Shown: positions 43,523 through 56,753 of the stretch, piece after piece
Layout of the letters: each line of letters starts with the position of its first letter
How positions within the stretch are numbered: position 1 is the stretch's first letter
NCBI GenBank assembly: GCA_951799425.1
Contig: OX637393.1
Coordinates: forward strand, 7,696,244-7,760,243
Reading direction: 5' to 3'
Source: Ilex aquifolium
Lineage: Eukaryota; Streptophyta; Magnoliopsida; Aquifoliales; Aquifoliaceae
Length of the DNA: 64,000 nucleotides
Translations under genes and position numbers: made by a program
The notes under the pieces: generated by a model
Databases searched by the model: none
The model's input: the letters and a program-made list of their open reading frames with translations, nothing else
Told to the model about the DNA's origin: nothing

Positions 43523-46500
43523 ATGTCATTTTCCTGCACAAAATACTTCTTTCAACGATTCTGTGTCGACGAGTTCCATATGAATACGGGTAGCCAAAGT
43601 GGCTTCTTCTCTAGCGATCTCCTCCCATCCCTTGGAGCCAGAATCAACCAAGCAACAAAACTTCGAAGATACATAATTTCTCCATTCAATCCCCGTTACA
43701 GGTGATGTCCTTGCTCCTGCTCACTAAGGTACTCGTTTATGAAGAAACCAGAAATTTCTCATTTTCTGTTCTTCTTTCAGGGCATGGGAGATGTTTCTAG
43801 TTGTGTTGGTCATTTACTCAGCATGGATCTGCCCATTTGAGTTTGCATTTCTCACGTACAAGCAAGATGCGCTTTTCATCATTGACAACCTTGTCAACAG
43901 CTTCTTCGCCATTGATATTATCCTCACCTTCTTTGTGGCATATCTTGACAGCCAATCTTATCTTCTTGTTGATGAACCCAAGAAAATAGCAATAAGGTCA
44001 ACAACCATTATTTCATCATATTCTTCGTCCGAATTGTTATAAATGATAAGTTTCTTTTTGAGAGATTAATCACCGAACTTCCTTCATCTAATCCTATCAT
44101 GCTATAGGTACATATCAACCTGGTTTATTTTCGATGTCTGCTCAACCGCGCCGTTGCAATCTATTAGCCTCCTCTTCACAGATCAAAGCAGTGGAATCGG
44201 TTTTAAGTTACTCAACATGCTCAGACTCTGGCGCCTCAGGCGAGTCAGCTCCCTGTTTGCAAGGTCCACCACCAAATTCAAACCTGTCTTTAGGTGTCTT
44301 ATAATTATGACTAAAAATGCTGGATGAACGACAATTCTCACTGAGCCGGTTTGCTTTCCTCTAGACTTGAGAAGGACATCCGATTCAACTATTTCTGGAC
44401 TCGGTGCACAAAGCTGATCTCTGTAAGCCAATAAGAACTTTATTAGTGTCCACTTGAAAGCCCTTATCTAGATCCTGGGGAATATTAACCATTGAAATTA
44501 TGCATTCCTTGTCCTTTTTGGTTTGAAATCAGGTAACCCTGTTCGCAGTACACTGTGCCGGATGCCTTAACTATCTGATTGCATATAGATATCCGGATCC
44601 AACTAGAACCTGGATAGGAGCCGTATACCCAAATTTCAAAAGACAGAGCCTCTGGAATAGATACGTAACTTCAATTTACTTCTCTATTGTAACACTAACT
44701 ACAACTGGCTACGGGGACTTGCATGCTGAGAATCCTAGAGAGATGCTGTTTGCCATCTTTTACCTGCTTTTCAACTTGGGGTTGACATCTTACCTCATTG
44801 GGAACATGACAAACCTTGTAGTTCACTGGACAAGCCGCACCAGGACTTTTGTAAGTTGTCTCTCTTCTGCTTATCTGCTGTTCCCTTACAGTATTCCACC
44901 TGCTAAAAACGGCAACATTCTCACCTATAAAATAGAGTCTAAATGGTCTAGAATAAATCCAAGTCCGATCAAAGTTACTAGTAAGTTTCTCGTGTAACTC
45001 AAAAATTTGTTTTAGTTATGAGCTCCTGTATCCCTATACAATGACATATTTTAATATGAAAAACTTAAAGCACCAAACAAGCCAACTCAAATAACTAGCA
45101 GCGCATATATATATTCACTCCAAAAGATATGTGCAAAGAAAAAGCAGAACATTGTAGAACATAATGCAATATTTTAACTACTACCCTATTTTTTTGGCAT
45201 TTCTCTAAAGATGTCAGTTCAAGCATCAGCATTTGACTGTCAGTACCTTAGATATCTTTTTTTCTTCTACGTCTCTTGAAGTCGAGCTTTTTTGTGAAAC
45301 CTGCTTTTGGCCCTTTTGGGTAATACAGAGGGAGACAGTCAGAGCTGCTTCAGAATTTGCAAAAAGAAATCAGTTGCCCTCACATGTACAGGATCAAATA
45401 TTGGCACACATATGCCTCAAGTTCAAAACAGAAGAATTGAAACAGCAAGAGACCCTGAATATTCTGCCAAAAGCAATTCGTTCGAGCATTGCGTACTATC
45501 TCTTCTTCCCGATCATTCAAAAAACCCGCCTTTTCCAAGGGGTTTCTCATGACTTTCTTTTCCAACTGGTATTCTTCTTTTTCCTCCCTTATTTCTCATT
45601 TGTCTATTTATAAGCTAAGAGAATATTTTTCTTTTACAGAGATGATAAAACAACTAAATAATAAAATGTACTCTTTTGGAAAAGGTTTCAGAAATAGAAG
45701 CCGAGTATTTCCCACCAAAGGAAGACGTGATTCTACAAAATGAGGCCCCAACAGAAATGTACATAGTGGTCTCTGGAACAGTAGTAAGTAAGCTTAATAT
45801 TCATGTCACGTAATATATGACCATGCTTATAAATCATGTCACGTAATATAAGACCATGCTTATAAATGCTTACTTCTAACATTTCTGGTTCGGGAATGGT
45901 TTGTGATGGCAGGAGTTGATTGCACGTATTAATGGACACGATCAAGTATGTCACTTCTACATTACAATTTTTTTTTTTTATCGTCCAAGCAATAACACAG
46001 TACAAACCTGACTTCACATTCTTACATGATGTTTAGGTCCTGGGGAAGGCTGTTGCAGGAGAAATGTTTGGGGAAATAGGGGTTTTATGCCATAGACCCC
46101 AGCCATTCACGGTTCGGACTATCGACATTTGTCAAATACTACGGTTGAACAGGACTACATTGATGAATGGTATTCAGACAAATGCAGAGGATGGTTGCAT
46201 CATTATGAACAATCTTTTCCTGGTAATTAATATAGTTAAACCACCTTTTAAATTCTGTGTTATGACAACAAATGTTAATTTCTGTCTTTCCCATTTATAG
46301 AAACTGAAAGGACTGGAAAGCTTTGGCTTAAGCCAACACATAGATCCAGGCTCGATCCTCAGTGAATGTCTTGATGACGGACCGAAAGGAGAAAGCTGTT
46401 CTCATACTGGAGATCCACTGATACAGGAAGCAAGGGTTGTAGATATACTTGATTCAGAAGCAGCAGATAAGAAAGACAAAGGAAAAGCTTGTAAATCTAA

Positions 46501-47371
46501 TACATGTGGTATTGATGTGAATTCAACAGCAGAGGATAACAAAACAGCTCTTCATGCTGCCATTCTTGAGGGGCATGTTGGAACTGTCAGGAATCTACTG
46601 GAAGAAGGACTAAATGCAAAAGGGTGGAAACCAAATATTCTCGCAGAACAGGGAGGAAGCAAAAGTGCATATGATGTTTTACCAAGCTACAAAAATATAG
46701 GGATATTAAGTGAGCACAAAGTGGATCTTATCGAACCACAAACAGCTGAAAACAACAGGAATGGACAATTCAAACACATAGGAAATGGGACCACTAATTT
46801 TTCCGATTCTTACCTTAGAAAGCCTACATTCTTCAGCTCAAATGGTTCTAGCTGTCCCACAGATGCAGGAGTAAAAAGATCTCCCAAGAGAAGAATCATC
46901 ATTCACATGGAGTTTCAAAACAAGAGTAAGTCACAAAAGCAGCTTGGGAAGCTAATAATCCTGCCTGATTCACTTGAAGAACTGTTGATGGTTGCAGGTA
47001 AGATTCACTCAACATATCAGCAACTTGAATATGCTCCTGAAATTTAGACTTACAAATTTCTTAGTTTTAGCGACTCTAAGATAAATTCAAGTGCAAATGA
47101 AAACGAAAAGCCAACATACAAACAAAGATCAAACCTTGAAATTAAGAGGCTATACTGATCCAGTGATAGCATGTTTATTTCTTGATGCTTTACCTACTAG
47201 TTACCTGCTCCTTATGGAACTGCAGGTCAAAAGTTTGGAGGCTACAATTTTACAAAAGTAGTGAATTTGGAGAATGCAGACATAGATGACATAAGTGTCA
47301 TTCGAGATGGGGACCATCTGTTTCTTCTTGCAAATGAGGGTGAAATTAGAGATTGTAATGTAACGAAATGA
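43523..47371 (+). CDS. KAT1: KAT-type inward-rectifying Shaker K+ channel
   Basis: Voltage-gated K+ uptake channel of the plasma membrane, known from guard cells where it drives stomatal opening. Eleven exons: 43523-43701, 43781-43996, 44108-44263, 44365-44422, 44533-44850, 45329-45568, 45685-45783, 45914-45946, 46037-46222, 46301-46997, 47226-47371. The sum is 2328 bp, 775 residues, all GT-AG and in phase. The N-terminus ([31 protein letters not shown]) is KAT-like. S1-S6 span about residues 60-320, with S4 (LRLWRLRRV) near 170 and the selectivity filter TTGYGD at about 260-265. A cyclic-nucleotide-binding-like domain (about 390-495), one ankyrin-like unit ([19 protein letters not shown]) and a C-terminal KHA domain (about 700-770, [18 protein letters not shown]) follow. 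It is longer than Arabidopsis KAT1 (677). KAT1 and KAT2 cannot be told apart here. Tail to tail with MNS3. Confidence 0.93.
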
Positions 47372-47859
47372 TTATTGAAATGCTATACTGCACACATGCA
47401 GAGAGCTTGAAGCTTAAGCAACTGTATAGTTACATATTCTGACAAAAGTTGGCTAATCATTTAAATTCTCTCCAGATGGGTAAATTGGGGGGGGGGGGGG
47501 GGGGGGTGGTAAAAAATTCTATTACATGGTTACCCTTAAATCATTACAGCAGGAAAAGCTCCACTAATTGCTCGATCCTATAGCTACTGAGGGGTAAACA
47601 TCTTGTAAAATTGCAATGATCTAATGGGCCTAAAAAATAAGGACTTCCAAAAAATTATCCCTTCATTGGGTTCTCCCAGCGTGACAAAACGGGTGTCAGC
47701 CAAGCCACTGATGCATTGGAGAAGAAAGCAATCAAGTAGAGCCACCTCTAAAATCAGTCAACATCATAGCCAGGCGTCTATTACTTCCAGTTGCAACAAT
47801 GGAATTCAGAGTTCCTAAATGCTTTAACTCGTACAACTGCTTCTGCTGCAGTCAAAATG
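47372..47859. other. Shared 3' spacer between convergent genes, with a G20 run
   Basis: 488 bp between the two stop codons, so the two 3' UTRs probably lie close or overlap. A run of 20 G (47487-47506) is present. Confidence 0.6.
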
Positions 47860-50800
47860 TCACTCTCTCTTAGTACTGCCTTTAATTGGAATAGGATGAG
47901 CTTCTGTGTTAAAAACAAACTGATCCAATGGAATAAGGTTGCTGTCGCCAAACAGCAAGTATAAATACTTCAGGGTTTCACCCAAGAAAAAGGTCTCCAT
48001 CTTGTCTCTCTTTCGTGGAGGAAGCACGGTGACATCCTCTAGAGAAGTGTAACCTCCAGAATCAACCTTTGTATATTTCTCAAATGCCTCAAAGATCTCC
48101 CAACCCCATTCACGATATCTGCAGAAGCAACATTCAAATGTCAAACCAAATTCTATATAAGTACAACAAAATGGAATGTAGAATAGATAACACAGTGAAA
48201 TAAATTTGCGAGCATACTTTGGATCTTCTGTGATACGATACAAGATGAACAGTGATTCAACAGTTTCAGGACGTAAGAGATTGTGACGATCAGCATGTTT
48301 GATAATTATGTCATTCACATATTTTGAACTCTTGTTTCCACCATCAAGGCCCTCTTCAGAGTTTCCCTGGTTAAAGTGGAACCTATTATTGTGAGCTCAA
48401 TTCACCACCATAATTGTAAAAATGTAAATCTGTGTAAGTTAATATCTGTAATTGGATTATTAAACATTGATTCTAAGAAATCAATTATACAAATCTCACT
48501 AACCTCCACATTGAAATAAGCAATTTCTGGAGCAAGGCCTGTGGAAGTTACAGAATACATCTCAAAACAAGTCTTAGCGAGATCTTCTGCAAGCTTCAGA
48601 TTTTCTATGTCTTCAAACTTTAGCAAGTTGCCTTTCACAGCCTTTTCCTTTGTAAGGCCTTTGGTGGCACCAAGCGCAAGAGTACCAGGGAGGAAACACA
48701 CCTGAACAGGTGAAGAAAGTACTACTATATCAAAAAGATGGAATAAGGATACAAGGCTGAGCCTGCTAATATACATTATAAAAGGAAACACTTAGTAGTT
48801 AGTAGCATGGTACCAACTATAAAAAATACCACAAGAATCCTAGACTTCAAACTTCTGAAAACTGGGCTTTATATTTAACTAAACTAACTCTGCAATATAC
48901 ACTCCCGAAATTGCTTATATATGTGAAAAGGTATATGCTAAACAGTAATAATACAATTTGAAAGATAGAAGTGACCTAGACTGCATTATTGAAAGATTTA
49001 GTATAGTTGCCACAGCGAGTATCATCCTTCGATGATCACAACGCAACACATGAAGAGATGGCAGATAATCTCAAATTCTAAACTAGGTTCCAGAATGCAT
49101 TGCTTCCTACTAATTTTTTTGACGAATCCAGTGGGCAGATGTTTTCTACCATAGTGCACAAGGAGTAGATAGTCACATTCTTGGATTCTAACGTGATGTG
49201 AAGAGGTCCAAGAGCATGACAAAATATGCTGAAATGCTTATTTAAAAAAAAACAAAGTAGCTACAGCATGAACTAGGATTCTTCTCACAGTTGGCGATCA
49301 TTAAGTTTTTTTTATTTTTGGCATTTTTTTTTTCAATTTTAAGGAGAAATGAACGCCACCAAGTTAAGAACCACATACCAGGTGATCCATTTTGGGACTA
49401 AATGCGCCATTAGGCCCAAAAGGCAATTCTCCCACGAAAACCAATTCATTCGGGATAGATTTTCGAACAAGAAGGTGCCTGACACCCTTCATTGCTTCTT
49501 CATACATATCATACAAATATGTCCAATTACTTTCCCGATGTTGAAGCCATACTTTAAGAAGGTACTCATAATAGCTGTCCCCACGAGATCCCAGTCTAAT
49601 ATTTTCTCCATTAAACTGACCTGAGCTAGGGCTGCAGTCATAAAAAGAAGAAACTAAATAACCATATTGAAAATATGCATGTGATGTTGGGTAAGTATGC
49701 TCAAAATATGTATATATCCCCTTGTACGTGTCATTAAAAAAATAACCATATTGAACCCCTGATCTGGGTTGAGGAACTAAGGACTAAAGCTAACAAACCA
49801 CAAAGAGGGCCCAAAAAGTTTAGAAGCCACTTCAGAAGAAAATAAAACAAAAACTGGGCATCTATGTAACATAAATAAAAAATGCAAAACTGCCCAGCAA
49901 GCATAATATTTATACCTTAAATCTCAAGTCAGCAAAGGCTTACTCCCAAATACTTAGTGTGAGAGATGATTTATAATTATACACATGGCAGTAAATAACA
50001 TAATTAATACAGACTAATTCTGCTCCAATCACAATTTCAAAGAAAGAATATCAGCCATTCCATCAATTACCAGTTCACTGTCAAGTAGTGTTTTTTGTTT
50101 TTTTTGGTTTCTGTCAGTCCCAAAAAGAAAAAAAAATTCAGGTCAGGCCACTGACTGCAGATCCAAGATCGGATCCATCTCAAGTGTGCTGGAAAGAGTG
50201 CAAAAAAGTATAAAACAAGTAGTGGGCAACAATTCCTGACTTTGAAGATAGCAGGATTCCTGTTCGGCTGTTAATAGTGATGACTATTCGAGCTCGATTA
50301 TGAGTGCAAAGAAGATCGGTAAGCCTGCCACATGAGCTGAACATGCCAAAGGTGAGAATGAATTGATTTCGGCCAGTTAAATCCTCATGTGTTATCAAGT
50401 TTGTGTGTGTTATCAAAAGAAATATGAGGCCCTGAGGGAAAGTATGATTAACAAGTTTTGTTACCGGAAATATAAGCACATGGCTCGAAGATGTATCCAA
50501 TTTAGCATGAACAGTCACCCACAAGTTTAATAACTGAGCCAAAGCCTAGGGTAAGCATGAAAACCGCTTTCCAAAAATATAACTTTTAAATCCCCAACAT
50601 TCACTTCCCAAAAAGTGATGCAAGCAAATAAGTTCCCAGGGTCTATAGTGACTTTTTTACTATTATTTTTATTGGAACTTTTGGGGTAAGGGAATTTTCG
50701 ATTTGAAACCAAGTTTGGATTCCCACGTTCAAGGAAAACATTAAGGGTAAGGCCCATACCTTACGTAAATAGGAACCAGTCCCTCAACTTTTGGGAGAGT

Positions 50801-53800
50801 CTTCATATGTTCCAAAACCTTCATGGCTTCCAAAGTGTATTTTGGATCGCCAGTGAGAGAACTGAGATAATTGAACTCAAGCTGTAAACTTGAAACTTCT
50901 GAAGTGCTACTCAGTCCATCAGGAGCAGGATGCGCTGAGTGATCGCGTAGAATGACGTCGCTGAAGGGAATAGCAGTCGGACTTGATGTAAATGCAGTTA
51001 GCAGACGATCAGCCAAGTTCCTAGCATTCTCTAAATAGACAATTGGTTTAGGTCCCTTGTGAATTGGATTTTCCCCTTGTTCTCCGCCACTCAAATGATA
51101 AGCACTCAGAAGACCACCCAGAACACGAATGGTAGTTTCAAATAAGTTAACTTGGCCTCTCTGATTAAGCCTCTCTGGAAGGTTTGTTTCAATCCACGAA
51201 CCTGCTTCAAACACAATATCATCAAGATCCATTATCATGGCTGTGTCTAAAGCATCAACAACAGTAGCACCTAGACCTCCTAAACCATCAATTCCTCTCT
51301 GGCTCAGTGGCATAAGTTCATCATAACCCATTGCGTAATGTTTATAGCCAGACCATGCATGGATAAATGCCTTCTTGACACTTTGCTGCCTAGCTGTCCA
51401 TTCAGATCCTGCTTTTGTCTTCTCCTGCTTATGAAAAGATCTCTCTCTACTAAGTATTTCATCAGGTGATAATCGAGGAGGGAGCTTTGGCGGTCTTCTC
51501 AAAAATCTTCCAAATCTACTGGTACCATTCATGGTGACTCCATCCCCTCCCTTGGACACAACATCTTTCACGAGACCATCAGAAGAAGAATAGACGGGAC
51601 TTGTATGAGTTAGCACAAGATATGCTAAACCACCAATCATTAATAATACTAAAAACTTGCCTGTACTACACTGTATACAACCACGCTTCACATTACTAGT
51701 GAGCAAATTCTGAGTAAACACCTGCATAAGCAATACATTAACAACATAGAATCAGAGCAATATTTGTGCTACCATAACGATATCACAGGCAAATAATTAG
51801 ACAATATGCCTCAAGTCGAGCCTTCCAAGAAGAATGGAACCGCACCAGAACCAAAGTAGCATGAGAAGGATGTCTCATGAGACATGTATTTTAACTTGAT
51901 TGGAGAGTTCTTGACCTTTTACCTTAGATGATAGAGGCGTCAATAATGCATATCACATGGAAACCTCACAAATCATTTTATTTTGTAGACATTTAATAGA
52001 AAAAATATTTCCATACAAAACATAACATTATTAAGAAAATAATATGTCTGTGTGTGTGTGTGATGTAGAAAGCAAGGCGAGATTCCGGGCATTTGTTTCA
52101 AACGTGGGCAATGTCGTTTGAACAAAATCGATTATTTTCTAATCGAATCAATTGGACAATTTTTAGGAGATTTTAAATTATTTGCTAATTTAATTACGAA
52201 GTTGCTTCATTTTATTTTCTAATTCAATTAGGATTTTATTTTGTTCAGTTTCCTAATTTAATTAGGATTCTACTTTCCTAGTTTGATTAGGTTTCTGCTA
52301 TTATAAATAGCTAATATTGTAACTTGTTAAGGAGCTTTTGATGATTTGAAATAATATTAAGGAGAAGATTTTCTCCATTTTCCCAATTGCTTCGGTATTT
52401 TTACGAATCAACAAAGTTATTTTAAAATTTTAGCCTTGTTATCTAGTATTCTTAAGATAATCAACAAGTCTAAGGTTTTCGTGTTATTTCGGTTCATTCC
52501 ATCACACTGCTTGCATCAGTTGGTATCAGAGCTTGCGATATTTCCTGCACACTTAGAAGAAGTTTTGGTGGTTGGAACGCTTTTCTTGACAACGTGCATG
52601 TATGTAGTGATGTAACCTAATTAGCACAAGCTACTGTTAATGAGTTGACCCATAAGTTGATGGATGACTATCAACGTGTAAACTATACCCCGTTCCGTTC
52701 AGGTACCTGGTGTCAAACGGGTTTTCTCAATCACTTACACATTCCCCGATAAAATCGATCCTGCTGAGTTTCTTGTATTATATCACAAGTCAATGATACA
52801 CATGGTTAGAAGACTAAGGAAAGATCATTACAACAATAAAATTGATCCAGATATTATCCTGGAGAAGATTCAAGTTCTTGACATAAATTCAAACAAGGTA
52901 TTTTTTGATAGCGAATCATCTTCTCTACAATCAGAAGTCAATTGGAATTTCCTCCCAATTTACGATGAGTAACCAGAGCATAAGTATGCCGAGAATGAAT
53001 ATTTGCTAGATTTTATGGCAAATAACATGGGTGAGAATGATTCTATTCCAAATATCTCACTAGCATGCTCTAGGTAAACAACATCCTGGACCAATGTTAT
53101 TTGGATGGTGGGTTGATTTGGTACGTGATACAAGTACGGGTATGCGATGTGATGAGGGTAGCCTTAGTTGGTACGATGTTTTGGGGAGTGTTTTGTTTTC
53201 TATCAGATTGTCTTATATATTATATCAGATTATATTTAATTGTATCTTTATATAAACATAGTTAATTGGTATTTAATTTAAGGTTTGAGTTACAATTTGT
53301 GTTCGCGATTTTAAGTGATCTCAATCGTGAACCCACGCTGTTTCGGGTCTTGCGACCCTGGTTCATGGGGCGATAGAGGTATCCACAATCCCAATATCTA
53401 TGTCCTGGATATTACTGATGATCCAAACCCCAACGATCCTAAATACCACCAAAATTCTACCCTGGTGGTGGGTCCCCTAGGCATGATTCAAGTATTCTTA
53501 TGAGGAATCTTTACCCAGATTTTGTCTAGTTATTTCCTTCTGTGTGCAACTCTTTAGCCTTCAAGAATGATATTTCATCCTAGAATAAAAACAAGTCTAT
53601 GGAAGAATTATTTGCAAAGTTGGCCATCTACCTATTTGATCATGCTACGTCATGGACAATGCTTCAAACTTTTGTACTTGATTTTTTTGTCTCTCCGCAA
53701 GGTCAATGTTTCAAGAGTCCTTGAAAGGTTAAAATTTAGGATTGGTCGAAATCCTAAATTTAAATAGAGATCATAACACCGAATCCAAATTCTATAAATT

Positions 53801-54153
53801 TGTCGAAAGCCTAAATTCAAACGAAGATTCAAACATCAAAATGAATTCGAAGGCGAATACTTTTCAACTTGAGGAGAATGATGCAAAACGTAATACGAGA
53901 TCCCGGGCCTTTGTTTCAAACATGGGCTAACGGGGCTGATTATTTTCTAATAGCCAATATTGTGACTTGTTAAGGAGCTATTGATGATTTGAAATAATAT
54001 TACAGAGAAGATTTTTCCTTTTTCCCAATTGCTTAGATATTCCTTAGAATCAACAAAATTACTAAAGAACTTTAGCTTGGTACTATTATGATAATCAATT
54101 GGTCTCAGTTTTTCGTGTTATTTCAGGTTCATCCCATCATGCTTTGTGCATCA

Positions 54154-54228
<75 letters not shown>

Positions 54229-55792
54229 CATCACCTTGGTAACTAACCAACTTCAAACATGTCATGTGCTATAAGAAATGGAAAAGTTATAAAGTAAAGA
54301 AATTGGGCCCTGATTTTTTCTTCACCTTTCATCATCAACACCCAACAATATTCCATTTATATGCTAAACTAAGACACCTCTTCTATTCTGTTTCATCCAT
54401 ATGTTTAAATTTCTTCCGGAAATGTAAGGCTCCGGATTCTAAACTCTCACTCAGGAAATTGAAAAATCAAAATATTTCTAAAGAAAACCACGATTGATAC
54501 AAAGCTCAGGTCTTTGGCAATTGGCAATGACGAGAAGCAATTCAACCCCCATTACATAGGTTCCAATTAGTGGTCTAGGCTCCACTGTCGAACAGTGAGG
54601 CAATGGTCGAGTCGGTGCAGACATCATAATTGGACATAAGCGGAAAAAGAGCTCCCAATCAGCTTACTCGTAGCTTAATCCAATATGGCACATACATAGC
54701 AAAGACGAGAGGATCATTGTTTTGAAGGCTAACCCTATCTTTCACGATACATTTGAAAAAGAAACAAGAAGAGGATAGGGAAAAAGCCTAAAATCAGGCT
54801 CATCCATCAAAGAAGTATCCTGTTTTAGCCAAACTCAACTTATAATGGCAAGAGTACCCTCTTCTTGGTGTAAATTAATGGCTATTATCTTCCTATTTTT
54901 TATTTTGAAGACATTTTCCATCACATCAATAAAAAATGTGTATGAGAAGTTCATGACATTACAAAAAGAACAACTGGAAAAAATCTGAGATTGAGTATAC
55001 TACAGAGTGACGTGAAACATGTTTACTTAGTCAAAACTTTCATCATCAGAATTGTTATAAAGTACATAAAGTACATATGGTTGCTTGTAATTACAGAGCA
55101 AAATCACAAGAAAGGAATCACCTAGCTGACCCCAACGGAAAGTTGCCTAATTTTTCTGCTGTGTTTCGTTTTGTGGACAAGCATTGCTAATTTAATCAAT
55201 TTGGTCCTTAAAGTATTCAGTTCATGTTTAAATGGTCTCTACACAACGATTCGTCAAGTTTTTTTTTGACGGAAATGACCACGTGTCATCCACAGAATCA
55301 AGTGACTGACACGTGATCACTTTCATAAAAAACTTAACAAACTGTCTGTTTAAAACCAAATTAAATATTTTAGTGACTAAATTACCAAAAGTGATATAAG
55401 GTCCAAATTGATAAAAGTCGCATGTTTAGGGACCAAAAGTGCACTTTCACATTTATATTGAGAGATATAATCAAATTGGTGATATGAGCTATCATCAAGA
55501 GATGCACTTGGCAATCCATTGCTATGAATAACAAGTAAAAAATGTGCTAAGAAAGATCAATCCACACGTTCCACGTAGTTCACCCCTGTTCAAAACAAAT
55601 ATATTATGCAACAATTTACTTTTATTCGAAATTTAACCCCAGTAAGATCAACATAGCAACCAAAAATTGATAAAAGAATTGCAAAATATTCACCGATCTA
55701 GCCAGTTTACAAACCTTGAGGAAGGATCGTTGGCGGAACTTGGCGTTGTCGTAATGAACATCTTTCATCGAGTACGGTAAGGATTTCGACAT
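47860..55792 (-). CDS. MNS3: ER mannosyl-oligosaccharide 1,2-alpha-mannosidase (MNS3 type)
   Basis: Class I (GH47) alpha-mannosidase that trims one mannose from Man9GlcNAc2 early in N-glycan maturation; a type II membrane protein of the ER/early Golgi. Six exons on the minus strand: 55715-55792, 50760-51721, 49379-49631, 48504-48701, 48218-48366, 47860-48118. The sum is 1899 bp, 632 residues, in phase. The start [20 protein letters not shown] matches Arabidopsis MNS3, and so does the end ([12 protein letters not shown]). A short cytosolic tail is followed by one membrane span at about residues 48-66 ([16 protein letters not shown]). The GH47 domain runs from about 110 to the end ([88 protein letters not shown]). 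For exon 2 the donor at AAG/GTATGG was chosen because it restores phase and the [12 protein letters not shown] reading. Intron 1 is unusually long (about 4 kb) and holds an LTR element. Confidence 0.94.
52061..54154 (+). mobile_element. Small non-autonomous LTR element in MNS3 intron 1
   Basis: The 5' LTR (52061-52518) begins TGATGTAGAAAGCAAGGCGA; the 3' LTR (53879-54154) begins TGATGCAAAACGTAATACGA. Both share TTTGTTTCAAACRTGGGC, CTTGTTAAGGAGC, GATGATTTGAAATAATATTA and an ending like TTCATYCCATCA...GCATCA. A TGGTATCAGAGC primer site lies at 52521, and a purine-rich tract lies before the 3' LTR. The LTRs are clearly diverged and unequal in length, so this is older than the copia element at 24946. 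No gag or pol domain is recognisable in the 1.36-kb interior. Flanks are GTGTG and GTGCG, so it landed in a GT repeat. Confidence 0.8.
54155..54228. repeat. (GT)n(GA)n microsatellite
   Basis: About 24 GT units running into about 12 GA units, right at the 3' end of the LTR element; a shorter GT tract (52051-52060) lies at its other end. Confidence 0.95.
55195..55412. mobile_element. Fold-back MITE in MNS3 intron 1
   Basis: ATCAATTTGGTCCTTA at the left is inverted at the right (ATAAGGTCCAAATTGAT). A second inverted layer lies further in: GACCACGTGTCA against TGACACGTGATC. The element can fold back over most of its length. No coding. Confidence 0.55.
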
Positions 55793-56720
55793 GGTCGATC
55801 CGATTATCAGCTAAAAATCCCGATCCTCCTCAAACACCATGTAATTAGAGGGGGAATTCGAATCAGAATTGAGGGAATCTAGAGAGAGAAAATTTGCGGG
55901 AATTCTGAGGAACGCAAGTACATCAATTGACTTGAGAGAGAGAGGGAGAGGGTCTTGGGGTCGAATTTATACTGTCTGAGACTCTGAGTCAGGCTTTGGC
56001 GATTAAAATAGACGCGCAGATGAAGAGAGTGGGTAATACTAATCAAACAGACTTTAGACTTTGATCCACTTCTGGTTACGCACATTTCCGGGGTACGGGA
56101 AATGCTAATCCTACGCGGTGGGTGTTTCAATCCTGGGTCTTGACCTTGAGCTTGACCGTTCCTTCAAATAGTTTTTTTACTAGGCCGAACTCGTGTCTCA
56201 AAGCACGATGTAAATATATTTATTTTAAGAGAAATATTGATAATTGTTGAATAAATTTATTTGAGACCGTCGAATGAACTTATTAAAGTCCGTCATATTT
56301 TATATTATAAATTAGAGGTTCAACGATTGATCAAAAGATTATTATAACTCATTGTTGAATTGTGTCACGAGTTCGAATTTTACCATTCTCTTTCCTATAA
56401 CTGTTTTCAAATAGTAACCAAAAAGAAAAAATTAGGAGGATTTGATTCCCGTTTTATGAGTAAGCTCAATCCAACCATAAGGGTTGATGCTTCCCAATAC
56501 CAAGTTTTCATTTCTTATTGATGATACACAAAACAGGCTTATGTACAATCAATAGTCGAGTATGTGATTTAAGGTAATTAATGAGACAATCAATAAGCAA
56601 TTAATACTAAAAAATAAATATTGAGTCAACACACGGATGTATAGTGGTTCGGTCAGAAAGACCTACTCCACTCCAAAAACGGCAATGGTGGGCGAAGAAC
56701 CTTTATTAATAAAGTAAGGT

Positions 56721-56753
<33 letters not shown>

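Noticed and set aside
50180-50757. Minus-strand open frames inside MNS3
   Set aside because: They lie in MNS3 intron 2 or run across its splice site; the phase-correct exon ends at 50760.
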